Origin: Roseivirga sp.
GTDB taxonomy: Bacteria > Bacteroidota > Bacteroidia > Cytophagales > Cyclobacteriaceae
Length of the DNA: 64,000 bases
Assembly (NCBI GenBank): GCA_021404565.1
Contig: JAAWWF010000003.1
Span: 248,001 to 312,000, forward strand
Reading direction: 5' to 3'
Position 1 is the first letter of the stretch; each line of letters opens with the position of its first letter. The position numbers were made by a program, and so were the translations under genes. Under the pieces are notes generated by a model. It was not told the DNA's origin and searched no databases. It was given only the letters and a program-made list of their open reading frames with translations. This document shows, in pieces, positions 1 through 8,700 of this stretch.

Positions 1-821
1 CGTGAAAGCAGCCAGGAGGTCCAGGGAGAAGCCATACAACCCAACTTGCTGCGCATACCTTTGATATGATAAATGAGCTCACCCTTACCGGAACAAGCCC
101 CGGCAATAATATCGCTGTGCCCGCCTATGTACTTGGTAGCCGAATAAAGAACCAGGTCAGCCCCATGCTGCAGAGGTTTTTGCCAAAGGGGTCCCATATA
201 GGTATTGTCTACAGAGAGAATCACCTTTTTGTCAGGAGTTGAAAATGTTCTTGCCACCTCACTCAGCATTTCAATATCTATCAGCGAGTTGGTGGGATTG
301 GCGGGAGTTTCCAGGTAGATATAAGCGAGATTTTTCGCTCTTGGATGCGAGTTAATCAGCGCTATGATTTCGGCCTTGCTCATTTCCGGAGTAAACGCAA
401 TATGCTCTATGTCGAAACCGGGCAGTGTCTTCTTAATAAATGAATCGGAACCCCCGTACAATGGAAATGACATCAGGATTAAATCTCCTGCCTTGCAAAA
501 TTCCAGAAGGGTGGTAGTGATGGCGGCCATACCACTCTCAAAAAAAGCCGCATCATCTGCTCCGTCCAGCAGGGCCAGCCTTTTTTCTACTGTGGCCAGG
601 TTGGGATGATTCAGCCGGGTATAGATCAGGCTGTTGTTTTTCTCCTCCGTATCACCATCGCCATATACCTTTTCGAAATAGGCCTTGCCCTCTTCGGCCG
701 TATCGAAAACAAAGGTGGAGGTTTGGAAAATGGGGTTTTTGATTGAATTCCTGACCAGGGAGGGATCGTGTCCCGCACTCATCATCAGGCTTTCAGGGCT
801 GAAATCATCACTTTGGCTCAT
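1..821 (-). CDS. PLP-dependent Cys/Met metabolism enzyme (cystathionine gamma-synthase/lyase family), 3'-truncated by window edge
   Basis: Reading the minus strand from an ATG at 819-821 gives 273 residues with no stop before the window edge, so the C-terminus is missing. The visible part is the N-terminal two thirds of a fold-type I PLP enzyme: the active-site stretch SATKYIGGHSD carries the Schiff-base lysine, and an ESGMAAI segment and the DNTY stretch that binds the cofactor precede it. The family handles cystathionine, O-acyl-homoserine or methionine, and the exact substrate cannot be told from this portion. The ATG overlaps the stop of the upstream NfeD gene in an ATGA junction, so the two are probably co-transcribed. 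Family confidence is high; substrate is open. Confidence 0.88.
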   Translation of the reverse strand, partial: MSQSDDFSPESLMMSAGHDPSLVRNSIKNPIFQTSTFVFDTAEEGKAYFEKVYGDGDTEEKNNSLIYTRLNHPNLATVEKRLALLDGADDAAFFESGMAAITTTLLEFCKAGDLILMSFPLYGGSDSFIKKTLPGFDIEHIAFTPEMSKAEIIALINSHPRAKNLAYIYLETPANPTNSLIDIEMLSEVARTFSTPDKKVILSVDNTYMGPLWQKPLQHGADLVLYSATKYIGGHSDIIAGACSGKGELIYHIKGMRSKLGCMASPWTSWLLS

Positions 822-2206
822 TCTTTCTTTGATCTGACTTTCAGGGAGGTGCCTTCCTGGCTGATCACCACAATGGTTTCTCCCTTCTCTACGTATTCGC
901 CACGAGTATAGGCATCGTAAATGGTATCGCCAATCTCAACTCTGCCGCTCGGTCTTAAAATAGTAAATGCCGTGCCTTCTTTGCCGATGAGCGGTTCGGA
1001 ATAAAAAGAGGAGGTATATCCTTCTTCGCGTTTTTGGGTGTCTTCGAGTGCTACTTTTTTGAACATGTTACTGTTCGTAAACCGGTAACCTATCACAAAG
1101 AGCAATACCACAGAACCCAGCATACCGGCAAAGACTACCGTGGCGGCTGTAACCACCTCTCCGGAGCCTACATAGTCAAAGTTGAAGAGATCATTGGCCA
1201 GCATCATAAATATCAGTGAGCCCACAGTACAAATGATGCCCAGAATGCCAGCTACACCAAAGCCAGGGATTACAAATACCTCCAGGGCAATGAGCGCTAT
1301 CCCCACTACAAATACAGCAATCTCCCAGCTTTCTGCCAGCCCATTGAGGTAATAGGGCACGAGATAGAGTACCAGGGCTACGCCTGCTGCTGCTATGGGG
1401 AAACCCACTCCGGGAGTTTGCAATTCAAAGAAGATACCTCCGGTAATCACCAGAATGAGCAGGCTGCTCACCATTGGGTTCAGAAAAAATGCGATAATAT
1501 GCTCTACTGCAGAAAGTGTATAGGGTGTGATTTCATAATCATCGATATTGTTTTTTGCCAGAATCTCTTCAACGCTGTTTACTTCTCCCTCAGCGTATCC
1601 ATGGGTAATGGCCTCAGAGGTAGTAAAGGTGATGATTTTGCCATCTTCCGTAATTCCATCTATTTCTACCCTGTCATCTACCATGCCCTCTGCAATCAGC
1701 GGATCACGACCGTTTTCTTCAGCCGTTGAACGCATGATCGATCGCATATAAGACTGGTACTTATCCGGAGCAGCCTCACCCTCTCCGGTGACGACCGTAG
1801 CTGCACCAATGTTGGAACCCGGTGCCATATAAATACTGTCGCATGCAATTGAAATCAGCGCACCAGCCGATGCTGCATCATTATTGATAAATACCCAAAC
1901 CGGCTTATCGTATTCGAGAATCCTCGTGCGTATATCATTGGCATCTGTTACAGCACCGCCATAAGTGTCCATATCAATGATCACTATGTCAGCATCAATA
2001 TCCGTAGCCTGGGTCAGTGCCAGGTCCACATAGCGGTTCATACGTGGGTCTATATCCCCGCGTATTTCCATCTTGAAGATGCGCTTTCGTGCTTCTTGCT
2101 GGCCTTGCAATCTGGTCATGATAGTCACACCAAAGAGCAATAGCATAGAAGAAACCCAGATGATACGCGCAACGCGCTTTATGCCTTTATTCCCCTCTTC
2201 AATCAT
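818..2206 (-). CDS. NfeD-family membrane-bound serine protease (ClpP-like domain plus NfeD domain)
   Basis: The 462-residue protein starts with a membrane anchor (about residues 13-32), followed by a ClpP/crotonase-like domain to about residue 230. The stretch NDAASAGALI places a candidate nucleophile at Ser113, and Lys149 is a candidate partner for the Ser-Lys dyad known in archaeal NfeD proteases. Several hydrophobic helices follow (about 236-375), then a small soluble C-terminal NfeD beta-barrel domain from about 400. This is the full-length NfeD1 layout. Known relatives degrade membrane proteins, often next to a stomatin-like gene; none is visible here. The stop overlaps the start of the PLP enzyme gene. 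Confidence 0.85.
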   Translation of the reverse strand: MIEEGNKGIKRVARIIWVSSMLLLFGVTIMTRLQGQQEARKRIFKMEIRGDIDPRMNRYVDLALTQATDIDADIVIIDMDTYGGAVTDANDIRTRILEYDKPVWVFINNDAASAGALISIACDSIYMAPGSNIGAATVVTGEGEAAPDKYQSYMRSIMRSTAEENGRDPLIAEGMVDDRVEIDGITEDGKIITFTTSEAITHGYAEGEVNSVEEILAKNNIDDYEITPYTLSAVEHIIAFFLNPMVSSLLILVITGGIFFELQTPGVGFPIAAAGVALVLYLVPYYLNGLAESWEIAVFVVGIALIALEVFVIPGFGVAGILGIICTVGSLIFMMLANDLFNFDYVGSGEVVTAATVVFAGMLGSVVLLFVIGYRFTNSNMFKKVALEDTQKREEGYTSSFYSEPLIGKEGTAFTILRPSGRVEIGDTIYDAYTRGEYVEKGETIVVISQEGTSLKVRSKKE

Positions 2207-2254
2207 CTGTTTATATTTTAGGTTGTTTTTTCATTAGACTTTCCATTGGCGTAT

Positions 2255-2262
2255 TAGCTTTG
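2255..2262 (+). promoter_or_regulatory. candidate Bacteroidota -7 box (TAGCTTTG)
   Basis: The octamer fits the TAnnTTTG -7 consensus of Bacteroidota primary sigma factor and lies 70 bases upstream of the DUF4905-like gene, in the gap between divergent genes. No convincing TTTG -33 box is seen at the usual distance, so this is a weak inference. Confidence 0.3.
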
Positions 2263-2332
2263 TGGAGACACCCTCATTACGAGTCCGACAGATTTCCAAT
2301 GAGTTACGCAGGTTAAAGTACAAAGAAACGCA

Positions 2333-3118
2333 GTGGAGAAGAAATTGAAGCTTCATTTTTCAAAACCTTTTGATGCAGACATCTGGGAACAGAGTATCTG
2401 TAATCATCAGCTATTGCTTACTACCAGAGACTCTCAGCAGATGAGCGTATCATTCTCCCTGGCAAATCTCACCGATGGGAGTTTTGTATTCGAACAATTG
2501 GCCTTTGAAGAAAACTGGTGGGTAAGCGTGTATCATTTCTTTAATGAAGTGGCCGTGTTTCAGGTGTTTGAAGATACACAGGATATCGAGGCCAGGAGTT
2601 ACTTCGCCCTCGATCTCAGAAGTCAGGAGGCCCTTTGGTCGCTGGATGCCGTAGCTGCCATGAGCAGACAGGGCTATTTCATTCAAGTGAGAGCTATTAC
2701 CGATGAATCTGAGCCTTTCTGGATAGATATAAGGTCTGGTGAAACCCTGGATTCACCATCTGAAGAAATTATGGCAGGAGATATATCTTATGCAGCCAGG
2801 TACCCGTTGCATTATACAGAAGAGGGAGAGCATTTTCAGACCGTGAAACTGTTTCTGAGTGATAAGTATGGTATTGAGGCGATAAAGGCCTGTGATTACC
2901 TGGAATATGGAAGTCTTGCTATTATAGCCTATCATAGCATGTCAGCTCAGGAGCTGGAACACTTTCTGCTTGTATTGACCAAGGAGGGAGAGGCATTATT
3001 GCACGAAAAGCTCGATAGCGGGCTTAAGGGGCTCATCTCAGGGGCTTTTTTTATCGCTGAGGAACAACTTATATTTGTTCAGGGAAGGAAAACATTAAAA
3101 AGCTATTTAATTGCATAA
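2333..3118 (+). CDS. conserved Bacteroidota protein, DUF4905-like
   Basis: The protein has 261 residues, no signal peptide and no membrane segment. It is rich in aromatic and acidic residues with alternating beta-strand character (for example WWVSVYHFF and AIIAYHSM), resembling the DUF4905 proteins of Cytophagales; I recall this family only loosely. The only available start is a GTG, giving MEKKLKLHF; no nearby in-frame ATG preserves the N-terminus. It precedes the LysM gene with no real gap and probably forms an operon with the LysM and TIGR02757 genes. Function is unknown. Confidence 0.7.
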   Translation: MEKKLKLHFSKPFDADIWEQSICNHQLLLTTRDSQQMSVSFSLANLTDGSFVFEQLAFEENWWVSVYHFFNEVAVFQVFEDTQDIEARSYFALDLRSQEALWSLDAVAAMSRQGYFIQVRAITDESEPFWIDIRSGETLDSPSEEIMAGDISYAARYPLHYTEEGEHFQTVKLFLSDKYGIEAIKACDYLEYGSLAIIAYHSMSAQELEHFLLVLTKEGEALLHEKLDSGLKGLISGAFFIAEEQLIFVQGRKTLKSYLIA

Positions 3119-3121
3119 TTG

Positions 3122-4033
3122 ATGATCAGAAGACTGTTGGTATTGACTTTTTTATTGGGAATGACTGTTTGCGCTCAGGGGCAGGCCGATTCTCTTGGAA
3201 TTCAGCGTAGGGGTGATGAAATCCTGGTATTACACAAAGTAAAATCAGGCCAGACACTCTATAGCCTGTCGAGGCGTTATGGTACCTCAGTAAAGTCTAT
3301 CAGAGATGAGAATGGTGGATTGTCCACTGGGTTGAAGGTAGGAGAGACCCTTAAAATACCCTATGGCAAAGAGGTGAAAGCCGCAATACCTCAATCCATA
3401 GCCAGTGATGCTAAAATACATACTGTAGGCAAAGGAGAAACACTCTTTTCCATTTCCAGAAAGTACGGCCTGAAAGTAGATGAGCTTAAAACCCTGAATA
3501 AGCTGAGCTCAAATGCCCTTGCCCTGGGGCAAAAGCTGATTGTTGAAGCTGGTACACCAGAGCCCGTTCAACCTACTCAACCAGTGGAGACCGTGCCCAA
3601 AGAGGAGCCTGTTGCAAATGAACGTCAGAATTTAGGTACACCGGAATCTGAGACACCGGCTGAGGTAGCTGATACAACGCGTTTGCTTTCTGCGGCAGAC
3701 ACAGCCTCTACGACCACTGAAGTAGAGAAAGAAGAGCCAGCGGCCTATGAGGGAACTCCCTTTAAGGAGATTACCGAAGAAGGTGCGGCAGAGTTGATTG
3801 AAGAAGAAGAGCCTTCAAAGAAATTTTTGGCACTACACAAAACCGCCAAGGTGGGTACAGTCATTAAGATCAGAAATCTTAAGAACGATCTGACCGTCTA
3901 TGTGAGAGTTGTGGGCCAGATTCCTGATACGTCCGACAACGAGAACGTATTGATTAAGATCAACAAGCGCGCCCATGATCAGCTGAAAGCACTCGATTCC
4001 AGGTTTATGGCTGTACTGAGTTATTTTCAGTAG
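3122..4033 (+). CDS. secreted LysM peptidoglycan-binding protein
   Basis: A signal peptide (MIRRLLVLTFLLGMTVCAQG) is followed by two LysM modules at about residues 37-80 and 99-142, each with the pattern VKSGQTLYSLSRRYG or VGKGETLFSISRKYG. A long Pro/Glu/Thr-rich linker (about 145-235) leads to a C-terminal domain of some 70 residues with a KTAKVGTVIKIRN start. LysM modules bind the glycan backbone of peptidoglycan, so the protein is probably periplasmic. The ATG at 3122 is preferred to an in-frame TTG one codon earlier; both follow directly after the stop of the previous gene. The C-terminal domain resembles the RlpA-like barrel seen in other Bacteroidota LysM proteins, but this is a weak impression. 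Confidence 0.85.
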   Translation: MIRRLLVLTFLLGMTVCAQGQADSLGIQRRGDEILVLHKVKSGQTLYSLSRRYGTSVKSIRDENGGLSTGLKVGETLKIPYGKEVKAAIPQSIASDAKIHTVGKGETLFSISRKYGLKVDELKTLNKLSSNALALGQKLIVEAGTPEPVQPTQPVETVPKEEPVANERQNLGTPESETPAEVADTTRLLSAADTASTTTEVEKEEPAAYEGTPFKEITEEGAAELIEEEEPSKKFLALHKTAKVGTVIKIRNLKNDLTVYVRVVGQIPDTSDNENVLIKINKRAHDQLKALDSRFMAVLSYFQ

Positions 4034-4051
4034 TCAGTGAGTCACCATCCC

Positions 4052-4825
4052 ATGGTAGACCATAATCTAAAAGAATTCCTGGACCTCAAAGTAGAGCAGT
4101 ATAATCGAGCTGGGTTTATTGAAAATGACCCTATTGTAATTCCCCATAGCTTTTCCAAAAAAGAGGATATTGAAATTACCGGATTCTGGGCTTCAGTACT
4201 GGCCTGGGGGCAACGGGTAACTATTATCAATAAATGCCGTGTTCTTTTTGAAATGATGGATAATGCCCCTCATGATTTTATCTTAAACCACAAAGAGCAT
4301 GAGCTAAAGCCGTTTGAGAAATTTAAACACCGTACTTTCAATGCTACTGATACTCTTTACTTCATTGCATTTCTAAAGCACTTCTATCAGCAGCATACCT
4401 CATTGGAAGAAGCCTTTGTTTCAAAGCTGGTTCCCGAGGCAGAAACCATAGAAACGGGTCTCATAGGCTTTCATGAATCTTTTTTTGACCTTCCTGATGC
4501 TCCGCAACGCACCAGGAAGCACATTGCTACCCCTGCAAGAAAATCGGCCTGTAAGCGTCTGAATATGTTTTTGCGCTGGATGGCCAGAAAAGATGACAAA
4601 GGTGTCGATTTCGGTATCTGGAATCAGATAAAACCTTCGCAGTTAGTATGTCCCTGCGATCTGCACGTAGACAGGGTAGCTAGAAAACTTGGCCTGGTCC
4701 ATAGAAAGCAGACGGATTGGAGAACTGCTTTGGAGCTTACAGACAGTCTTAGACGACTCGACCCTCTCGACCCCGTAAAATACGATTTCGCACTGTTCGG
4801 TTTGGGTATAGAAGAGAAGTTCTAA
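4052..4825 (+). CDS. TIGR02757 family (DUF2400) protein
   Basis: The sequence matches the TIGR02757/DUF2400 family seen in many Bacteroidota: an N-terminal LKEFLDLKVEQYN stretch, IENDPIVIPHSFSKKEDIEI, a conserved WGQR, and FLRWMARKDDKGVDFGIW near residue 180, followed by PCDLHVDRVARKLGL. The family looks helical and somewhat like DNA-glycosylase (HhH) proteins, but no biochemical function is established. I chose the ATG at 4052 because MVDHNLKEFL fits the family start; an upstream in-frame GTG at 4037 would add five residues. It follows the LysM gene by a few bases and is the last gene of that operon. Confidence 0.85.
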   Translation: MVDHNLKEFLDLKVEQYNRAGFIENDPIVIPHSFSKKEDIEITGFWASVLAWGQRVTIINKCRVLFEMMDNAPHDFILNHKEHELKPFEKFKHRTFNATDTLYFIAFLKHFYQQHTSLEEAFVSKLVPEAETIETGLIGFHESFFDLPDAPQRTRKHIATPARKSACKRLNMFLRWMARKDDKGVDFGIWNQIKPSQLVCPCDLHVDRVARKLGLVHRKQTDWRTALELTDSLRRLDPLDPVKYDFALFGLGIEEKF

Positions 4826-5075
4826 AGGCCTCTATAGGAGAGAATGCCAGTATGGCAATCAGATTGTATATCACGAATTGCAGAAATCGGTCTAAATGTC
4901 GGATTGCTGGATTTCTGATTCCTTCACCTGTCGAGATTCCTCCCGTGGATGCTGAGTAAGAGTTCAATGGGTTGAAAGTTCTGAACTAGCGAATATAGTG
5001 GAACAAATTTCTGTGAATTTTTGATGACCTGTATACAATTGAGAGTACTAGGATAAAACATAGTCATCGGAAATC
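4826..5075. other. intergenic stretch without a recognised gene
   Basis: This 250-base gap lies between two plus-strand genes. I see no tRNA, clear terminator or long inverted repeat. The last part presumably contains the promoter of the repeat protein gene, but no TAnnTTTG box stands out. Confidence 0.4.
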
Positions 5076-6671
5076 ATGCAAAAAAGAATACATCATCTCT
5101 TTTCTTTTCAGACTTTTCTCATCACAGGTTTACTCCTTATGGCAGTGTCTCACGGGCTTCGAGCTCAGGCACCTGTCAATAATAATCAAGTAGATGCTAT
5201 AGATATAAATGCTTTGATGGATAATTGTAGTGCAGATGCTTTCTACAGTAACGATCAGGCAACCAGCGGTGGCATATCCGGATTGTACTATGACGTGTGG
5301 TTTAAGTTCACAGCACCATCAAGTGAAGCAACAACCATCAGGGTGAAAGCGGGAGGTACCCAGGGTACACTTGTAAATGGATTGATCTATGCTCGGGACC
5401 AGGCAGGTAACTGGTTGGGAGGTGCTTCAGTGATCGATGGCTTAATGGAACTTTCGCTTGAAAATCTTATACCCGAAGATACCTATTATCTGGTAGTAGG
5501 TAACAGCTCACAATATGGTAATGTGAAAGGAACCTTTACGGTCTGTTTAGATTCCGAGCCTACCTTTGATCATAAAGCAGGTGCCACAGAAATAAGCAGC
5601 TTGATGGATAGCTGTAGTGCGAATGCTTATTACAGTAACGATCGGGCAACCAGCGGTGGCATATCAGGTTTGTATTATGATGTTTGGTTTAAGTTTACAG
5701 CGCCTTCAAGTGAAGCAACCACAATCAGGGTGAAAGCGGGAGGTGCTGAGGGCACTCTGGTAAATGGATTGATCTACGTTCAGGACCAGGCAGGCAACTG
5801 GTTGGGAGGGACTTCAGTGGTCGATGGCTTAATGGAGCTTTCTCTTGAAAACCTTATACCCGAAGATACCTATTACCTGGTAGTGGGTAACGGCTCACAA
5901 TATGGCAACGTGAAAGGAACCTTTACGGTCTGTTTAGATTCCGAGCCTACCTTTGATCATAAAGCAGGTGCTATAGATATAAACACCTTGATGGATAACT
6001 GTAGTGCGAATGCTTATTACAGTAACGATCGGGCAACCAGCGGTGGCATATCCGGGTTGTATTATGATGTTTGGTTTAAGTTTACCGCGCCTTCAAGTGA
6101 AGCAACAACCATCAGGGTGAAAACAGGAGATGCCGAGGGCACTCTGGTAAACGGATTGATCTACGTTCAGGATCAGGCAGGTAACGGGCTTGGAGGTGTT
6201 GCAGTGATCGATGGCCTAATGGAGCTTTCACTTGAAAATCTTATAGCTGGAGATACCTATTACCTGGTAGTGGGTAATGGCTCACAATATGGCAACGTGA
6301 AAGGAACCTTTACCGTCTGTTTGGAAAATCCTACACCTGTTTGTTCTAATGAGCTATGGTCGGTGGCTTCAGGAGATTGGAGTAACCCCTCTGTTTGGTC
6401 TTTGACGGAAAATGGCCCCCCAGCTTACACGACCCCCTGCGATCAAACTATAGTATATGTTAAAGGTGATGATATATCAATAGACAGTGCCCTGCCGGTT
6501 ACTGTGAAGAGAATTGAAATTGTTTCTTCAGGAATTGGTATGCCAAGTGTGCTTAGAGTAATAACCGGTGAGTTAAATGTTGTTGAAAAGGTTTTTATTC
6601 AAGGATCAGACAGTAGCTTACAAAGCATGGTAAGTTCCAGAGTCAGAGTGATTGGACCGGGAGGAGGATAA
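5076..6671 (+). CDS. secreted protein with three near-identical 129-residue PPC-like repeats
   Basis: A signal peptide (about residues 1-30, ending GLRAQA) precedes three tandem units at residues 41-169, 170-298 and 299 to about 420. Each unit runs through NCSA..YSND, GGISGLYYDVWFKFTAPSS, VNGLIY and TYYLVVGN.SQYGNVKGTFTVCL. This order resembles bacterial pre-peptidase C-terminal (PPC) beta-sandwich domains, an inference from pattern only. A last 110-residue part begins with SGDWSNPSVWS, a motif of secreted Bacteroidota proteins, and ends in VIGPGGG without a recognisable type IX or PEP-type sorting domain. No catalytic domain is visible; an adhesive or structural role at the surface is likely. 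Confidence 0.8.
   Translation: MQKRIHHLFSFQTFLITGLLLMAVSHGLRAQAPVNNNQVDAIDINALMDNCSADAFYSNDQATSGGISGLYYDVWFKFTAPSSEATTIRVKAGGTQGTLVNGLIYARDQAGNWLGGASVIDGLMELSLENLIPEDTYYLVVGNSSQYGNVKGTFTVCLDSEPTFDHKAGATEISSLMDSCSANAYYSNDRATSGGISGLYYDVWFKFTAPSSEATTIRVKAGGAEGTLVNGLIYVQDQAGNWLGGTSVVDGLMELSLENLIPEDTYYLVVGNGSQYGNVKGTFTVCLDSEPTFDHKAGAIDINTLMDNCSANAYYSNDRATSGGISGLYYDVWFKFTAPSSEATTIRVKTGDAEGTLVNGLIYVQDQAGNGLGGVAVIDGLMELSLENLIAGDTYYLVVGNGSQYGNVKGTFTVCLENPTPVCSNELWSVASGDWSNPSVWSLTENGPPAYTTPCDQTIVYVKGDDISIDSALPVTVKRIEIVSSGIGMPSVLRVITGELNVVEKVFIQGSDSSLQSMVSSRVRVIGPGGG
5196..6337 (+). repeat. three tandem 387-bp coding repeats
   Basis: Units begin at 5196, 5583 and 5970, exactly 387 bases (129 codons) apart. 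Most differences between them are silent or single-residue, and long stretches such as the GGCATATC...TTTAAGTT region are shared by all three, so the units duplicated recently or are homogenised. The third unit is shorter because the linker after it is replaced by the unique C-terminal part. Confidence 0.95.
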
Positions 6672-6673
6672 TA

Positions 6674-6699
6674 AAAACGTAAAGAGATGATCACGTTTT
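6674..6699 (+). terminator. weak hairpin after the repeat protein
   Basis: AAAACGT and ACGTTTT form a 7-bp stem around a 12-base loop three bases after the stop codon. The loop is long and no T-run follows, so terminator function is tentative. Confidence 0.3.
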
Positions 6700-6786
6700 A
6701 TATAAAGGGCCTGATTTGCTCTTCTTCTTAGGTACCAATACTTAGAGGCATGTTGTTTGTACTTCAATAATCTCCAAAACTGGCAT

Positions 6787-7419
6787 TTAACCCTCCCAGG
6801 TAGAAGGGTCGCTGCGCCACTTTTCTAAGGAAGCTACATCCTTTTCAGTGATATAGCCCTGGCCTATGGCTATCTGGAGCATGGTAGAGTAATCACTGAG
6901 GCAATGCAATGGGATACCCGCATCTTCGAAATTTTTTGCAGCCAGAGGAAAGCCGTAGGTGAATATGGCCAGCATACCCATCACTTCCATATCAGCTGCT
7001 TTCAGTGCATCTGCTGCTTTAAGAGAGCTACCTCCGGTAGATACCAGATCCTCAACAAGCACTACTTTCTGACCCGGGGTTACCTTGCCCTCAATCAGGT
7101 TTTCCATACCATGGCCTTTGGCTTTGGCACGAACATAGATGAAAGGTACATCGAGCGCATCAGCCAGCAAGGCTCCCTGTGGTATACCAGCCGTAGCAAC
7201 ACCTGCTATGGCTTCCAGCTCAGGATATTTAGCTCTGGCAGCATCGGCCAGGGCGTTTTTTATCTGTGTCCTTATCTCCGGATAGGAAAGCGAAAGTCGA
7301 TTATCGCAATAGATAGGAGATTTCCAGCCTGAACTCCAGGTAAAGGGATTGTCTTTGTTGAGTTTGATGGCTTTGATCTGTAAAAGATCAGAGGCTACTT
7401 TCAGGGCGATGTCTTTCAT
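6787..7419 (-). CDS. pyrE: orotate phosphoribosyltransferase
   Basis: This 210-residue enzyme transfers phosphoribose from PRPP to orotate, giving OMP in pyrimidine synthesis in the cytoplasm. The PRPP-binding motif VVLVEDLVSTGGSS lies at about residues 119-132. The N-terminal FTWSSGWKSPIYCDNR and the YVRAKAKGHG loop, whose lysines and histidine bind PRPP, are typical of the family. Length is normal. It is divergent from the Nudix gene at 7535 and convergent with the repeat protein gene. Confidence 0.95.
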   Translation of the reverse strand: MKDIALKVASDLLQIKAIKLNKDNPFTWSSGWKSPIYCDNRLSLSYPEIRTQIKNALADAARAKYPELEAIAGVATAGIPQGALLADALDVPFIYVRAKAKGHGMENLIEGKVTPGQKVVLVEDLVSTGGSSLKAADALKAADMEVMGMLAIFTYGFPLAAKNFEDAGIPLHCLSDYSTMLQIAIGQGYITEKDVASLEKWRSDPSTWEG

Positions 7420-7534
7420 AATTCCAAGGATATACTGGCGCGAATTTACAAGTTTTTTTTTCTAAAAAATCTCTTCTTGCCAGTGATAGACATGTTCGAA
7501 AAAAATTTTGATATTGGTCAAAATTTCGATCCCA

Positions 7535-8221
7535 ATGAGGATATACATCAAGGACACACCGTTAAGAATCAAGCGGGAAGAAGAGGTGGGAGATCGTGAA
7601 GCATTCGATGTGGTGATTGATACGGATGATTTGCTTATTCGGGAGAATAAGTTGAAAGGGAAGGTGCTTATCCTCAATGCCACGCAGGCCATAGTGAAGT
7701 CGATCCTTTTTATCCTTCACAATAAGAAACTCAAAGAACTGGATACAGTAACGCTCATCTCACCTGACTATGAGGCCTCCGTTGATCTGATCAAAAGCTC
7801 ATTTAAGATTATCAAAGCTGCCGGTGGCGTAGTCTATAAGGATGGGAAAGTATTGATGATCCATAGACTGGGTAAGTGGGATTTTCCCAAAGGTAAACTC
7901 GAAGGCATAGATGAATCAATTGCGCTCGGGGCAAAACGAGAAGTAGAAGAGGAGTGTAATATCAAGGTCACTCCCGGCAATAAAGTCTGTAATACCTGGC
8001 ACACCTACGTTCAGGGAGGCAGAAATATATTGAAAAAGACCTCCTGGTTTGAAATGACCTGCGAAGATGACAGTGAAATGAAACCTCAGCTGGAAGAAGG
8101 GATTGAGCTAGTGAAGTGGATGAATAAAAAAGAAATAGATGTAGCCTTATACAGTGCCTACCGGTCTATTCAGCATGTGTACAAGAAGTTTCGAAAAAAA
8201 CAGGCAATTCAGAGCTTGTAA
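7535..8221 (+). CDS. Nudix hydrolase with an N-terminal extension
   Basis: A Nudix domain occupies about residues 88-210. The box reads GKLEGIDESIALGAKREVEEEC, with REVEEE intact and one extra residue before the first glutamate compared with the classical GX5E spacing. About 85 residues precede it and start MRIYIKDTPLRI; this N-terminal part is beta-rich and does not match a domain I know. The enzyme presumably hydrolyses a nucleoside diphosphate derivative or diphosphoinositol-like substrate. I prefer the ATG at 7535 over an in-frame TTG at 7508. Its 3' end overlaps the convergent coaD gene by 13 bases. Confidence 0.85.
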   Translation: MRIYIKDTPLRIKREEEVGDREAFDVVIDTDDLLIRENKLKGKVLILNATQAIVKSILFILHNKKLKELDTVTLISPDYEASVDLIKSSFKIIKAAGGVVYKDGKVLMIHRLGKWDFPKGKLEGIDESIALGAKREVEEECNIKVTPGNKVCNTWHTYVQGGRNILKKTSWFEMTCEDDSEMKPQLEEGIELVKWMNKKEIDVALYSAYRSIQHVYKKFRKKQAIQSL

Positions 8222-8664
8222 GGCAGGAAGTGCTCGACAGATCCACCGTATTTATGTACTTCTCTGATAATGGTTGAGCTGATAGAGGCAAATTCAGGAG
8301 AGGTGATCAGAAAGAAGGTTTCCAGGTCGGCATTGATGTAGCGGTTTACCTGAGATATGCTGTTTTCATACTCAAAATCAGTCGTGTTTCTCAACCCCCT
8401 CAGTATGTACCTGGCGCCAACTCGCTGTGCGAGTGTTGCTGTCAATTCATTATAAACCATTACGGAAATTTCGGGCACACCCTCAAAAGTGAGGTTTATC
8501 TTCTCTTCGGTATCCTCAATCGAAAAGTAGCGGTTCTGCTTCTGACTGTTATAGCCTATACCCACGATGATCTCATCAAATACTTTTAAACCACGCAGTA
8601 CAATGTCTTCATGACCCTTCGTAAAGGGATCAAAAGAACCGGGGAAGATGGCAATTCTTTTCAT
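8209..8664 (-). CDS. coaD: phosphopantetheine adenylyltransferase
   Basis: CoaD joins ATP and 4'-phosphopantetheine to dephospho-CoA, the fourth step of coenzyme A synthesis. The 151-residue protein shows the nucleotidyltransferase motif TKGH (residues 15-18) after FPGSFDPF, the YILRGLRN stretch (86-93) and the C-terminal ISSTIIRE motif (128-135). Length matches the family. The DUF3822 gene follows upstream on the same strand with a short gap, a common Bacteroidota arrangement. Confidence 0.96.
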   Translation of the reverse strand: MKRIAIFPGSFDPFTKGHEDIVLRGLKVFDEIIVGIGYNSQKQNRYFSIEDTEEKINLTFEGVPEISVMVYNELTATLAQRVGARYILRGLRNTTDFEYENSISQVNRYINADLETFFLITSPEFASISSTIIREVHKYGGSVEHFLPYKL

Positions 8665-8700
8665 GGTTAACCTTTTTTTGAAGATAAAGAAAAATGTGAA

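Noticed and set aside
364-609. Plus-strand open frame at the start of the window
   Set aside because: It is antisense to the truncated PLP enzyme, which has a clear family match.
4826-5075. Possible tRNA or small RNA
   Set aside because: No cloverleaf or conserved tRNA boxes could be found in this gap, nor in the other gaps I read.
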